Of a stretch of DNA of 6,130 bases, positions 5,951 to 6,130 are shown piece after piece. This DNA comes from DATFEN01 sp035691285. GTDB lineage: Bacteria > Acidobacteriota > Vicinamibacteria > Fen-336. The stretch's first letter is position 1; every line of letters begins with the position of its first letter. Below the pieces are notes generated by a model. That model saw only the letters and a list, made by a program, of their open reading frames with translations, was not told the DNA's origin and made no database searches. The translations under genes and the position numbers were made by a program. The stretch lies in contig DASSJI010000094.1 of NCBI GenBank assembly GCA_035691285.1, forward strand, positions 1 through 6,130, read 5' to 3'.

Positions 5951-6130
5951 TCAGGCCTGCCGAGTGGCGCGCTCGAGCAGGTCGGCGACTCCGAGCGCCT
6001 CGGCCCAGCGCTCGAGGTAGGGGCGGTCGAGTCGCTCCCCGTTCGCGCGCAGCAGGCCGAGGATGTCCGTCCACTGGCGTTCGGACGACTCCCCGCCCAG
6101 GCGGAACCATTCGAGCTTCGCGAGGAGGGC
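5951..6130 (-). CDS. C-terminal 59 residues of a nucleotidyltransferase-like conserved protein (5' end outside window)
   Basis: A minus-strand frame enters from the right edge and stops at TGA 5953-5951. The visible tail starts ALLAKLEWFRLGGESSERQW and ends GVADLLERATRQA. The blocks KLEWFRLGGE-S-ERQW, the DILGLL helix, and YLERWAEALGVADLLERA match, from memory, the end of small (about 180-residue) chromosomal proteins with a nucleotidyltransferase-like N-terminal domain related to AbiEii-type enzymes. The N-terminal active-site region that would confirm this is outside the window. The codons are strongly biased to G or C in the third position. It is transcribed in the same direction as the operon, but the 124-nt gap and the dyad downstream suggest it is a separate unit. 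No intrinsic terminator with a U-run follows it. Sure that it is coding; moderately sure of the family. Confidence 0.82.
   Translation of the reverse strand, partial: ALLAKLEWFRLGGESSERQWTDILGLLRANGERLDRPYLERWAEALGVADLLERATRQA

Noticed and set aside
5823..6110. A 95-codon minus-strand frame across the intergenic gap
   Set aside because: It overlaps the better-supported nucleotidyltransferase-like tail in another frame, and its product is Arg/Pro/Gly-rich without a recognisable pattern.

Overview
The window is one stretch of a very GC-rich (about 70% by eye), gene-dense genome of a Gram-negative (diderm) bacterium. The diderm call rests on an outer-membrane beta-barrel protein with a signal peptide, a periplasmic cupredoxin and a periplasmic serine hydrolase. 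The sequence alone does not fix the phylum; a high-GC proteobacterium, myxobacterium-like delta group or acidobacterium would all fit.

Layout. The left edge (1-243, plus strand) holds the last 80 codons of a gene I do not recognise. It converges on a block of four minus-strand genes. Read in transcription order these are: an outer-membrane barrel/porin-like protein (5826-4747), an amicyanin-like cupredoxin of the type often labelled 'methylamine utilization protein' (4699-4115), a membrane-bound sensor with HAMP, GGDEF and EAL domains (4111-1739), and a secreted class C beta-lactamase-fold serine hydrolase (1790-240). Gaps are 47 nt, 3 nt and a 52-nt overlap, so this looks like one operon. 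At the right edge (6130-5951, minus strand) is the 59-residue C-terminal end of a conserved protein resembling small nucleotidyltransferase-fold proteins. The 124-nt gap 5827-5950 is the only real intergenic space and the natural place for the operon promoter; it contains a 7-bp inverted repeat with an 8-nt spacer.

How the genes may work together. The barrel, cupredoxin and GGDEF-EAL genes form what I recall as a recurring trio in Gram-negative genomes. It suggests an envelope module: a barrel in the outer membrane, a copper protein in the periplasm, and an inner-membrane receptor that converts a periplasmic signal into a change in cyclic-di-GMP. The GGDEF and EAL active sites and the GGDEF inhibitory site all look intact. 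The serine hydrolase is added at the end by a 52-nt overlap and has its own strong ribosome binding site. The proposed copper/redox-to-c-di-GMP link is inference from gene order and motifs; no function for this trio is established here.

No RNA genes, CRISPR arrays, insertion sequences or clear intrinsic terminators were seen. No gene-free stretch exceeds 300 bases.
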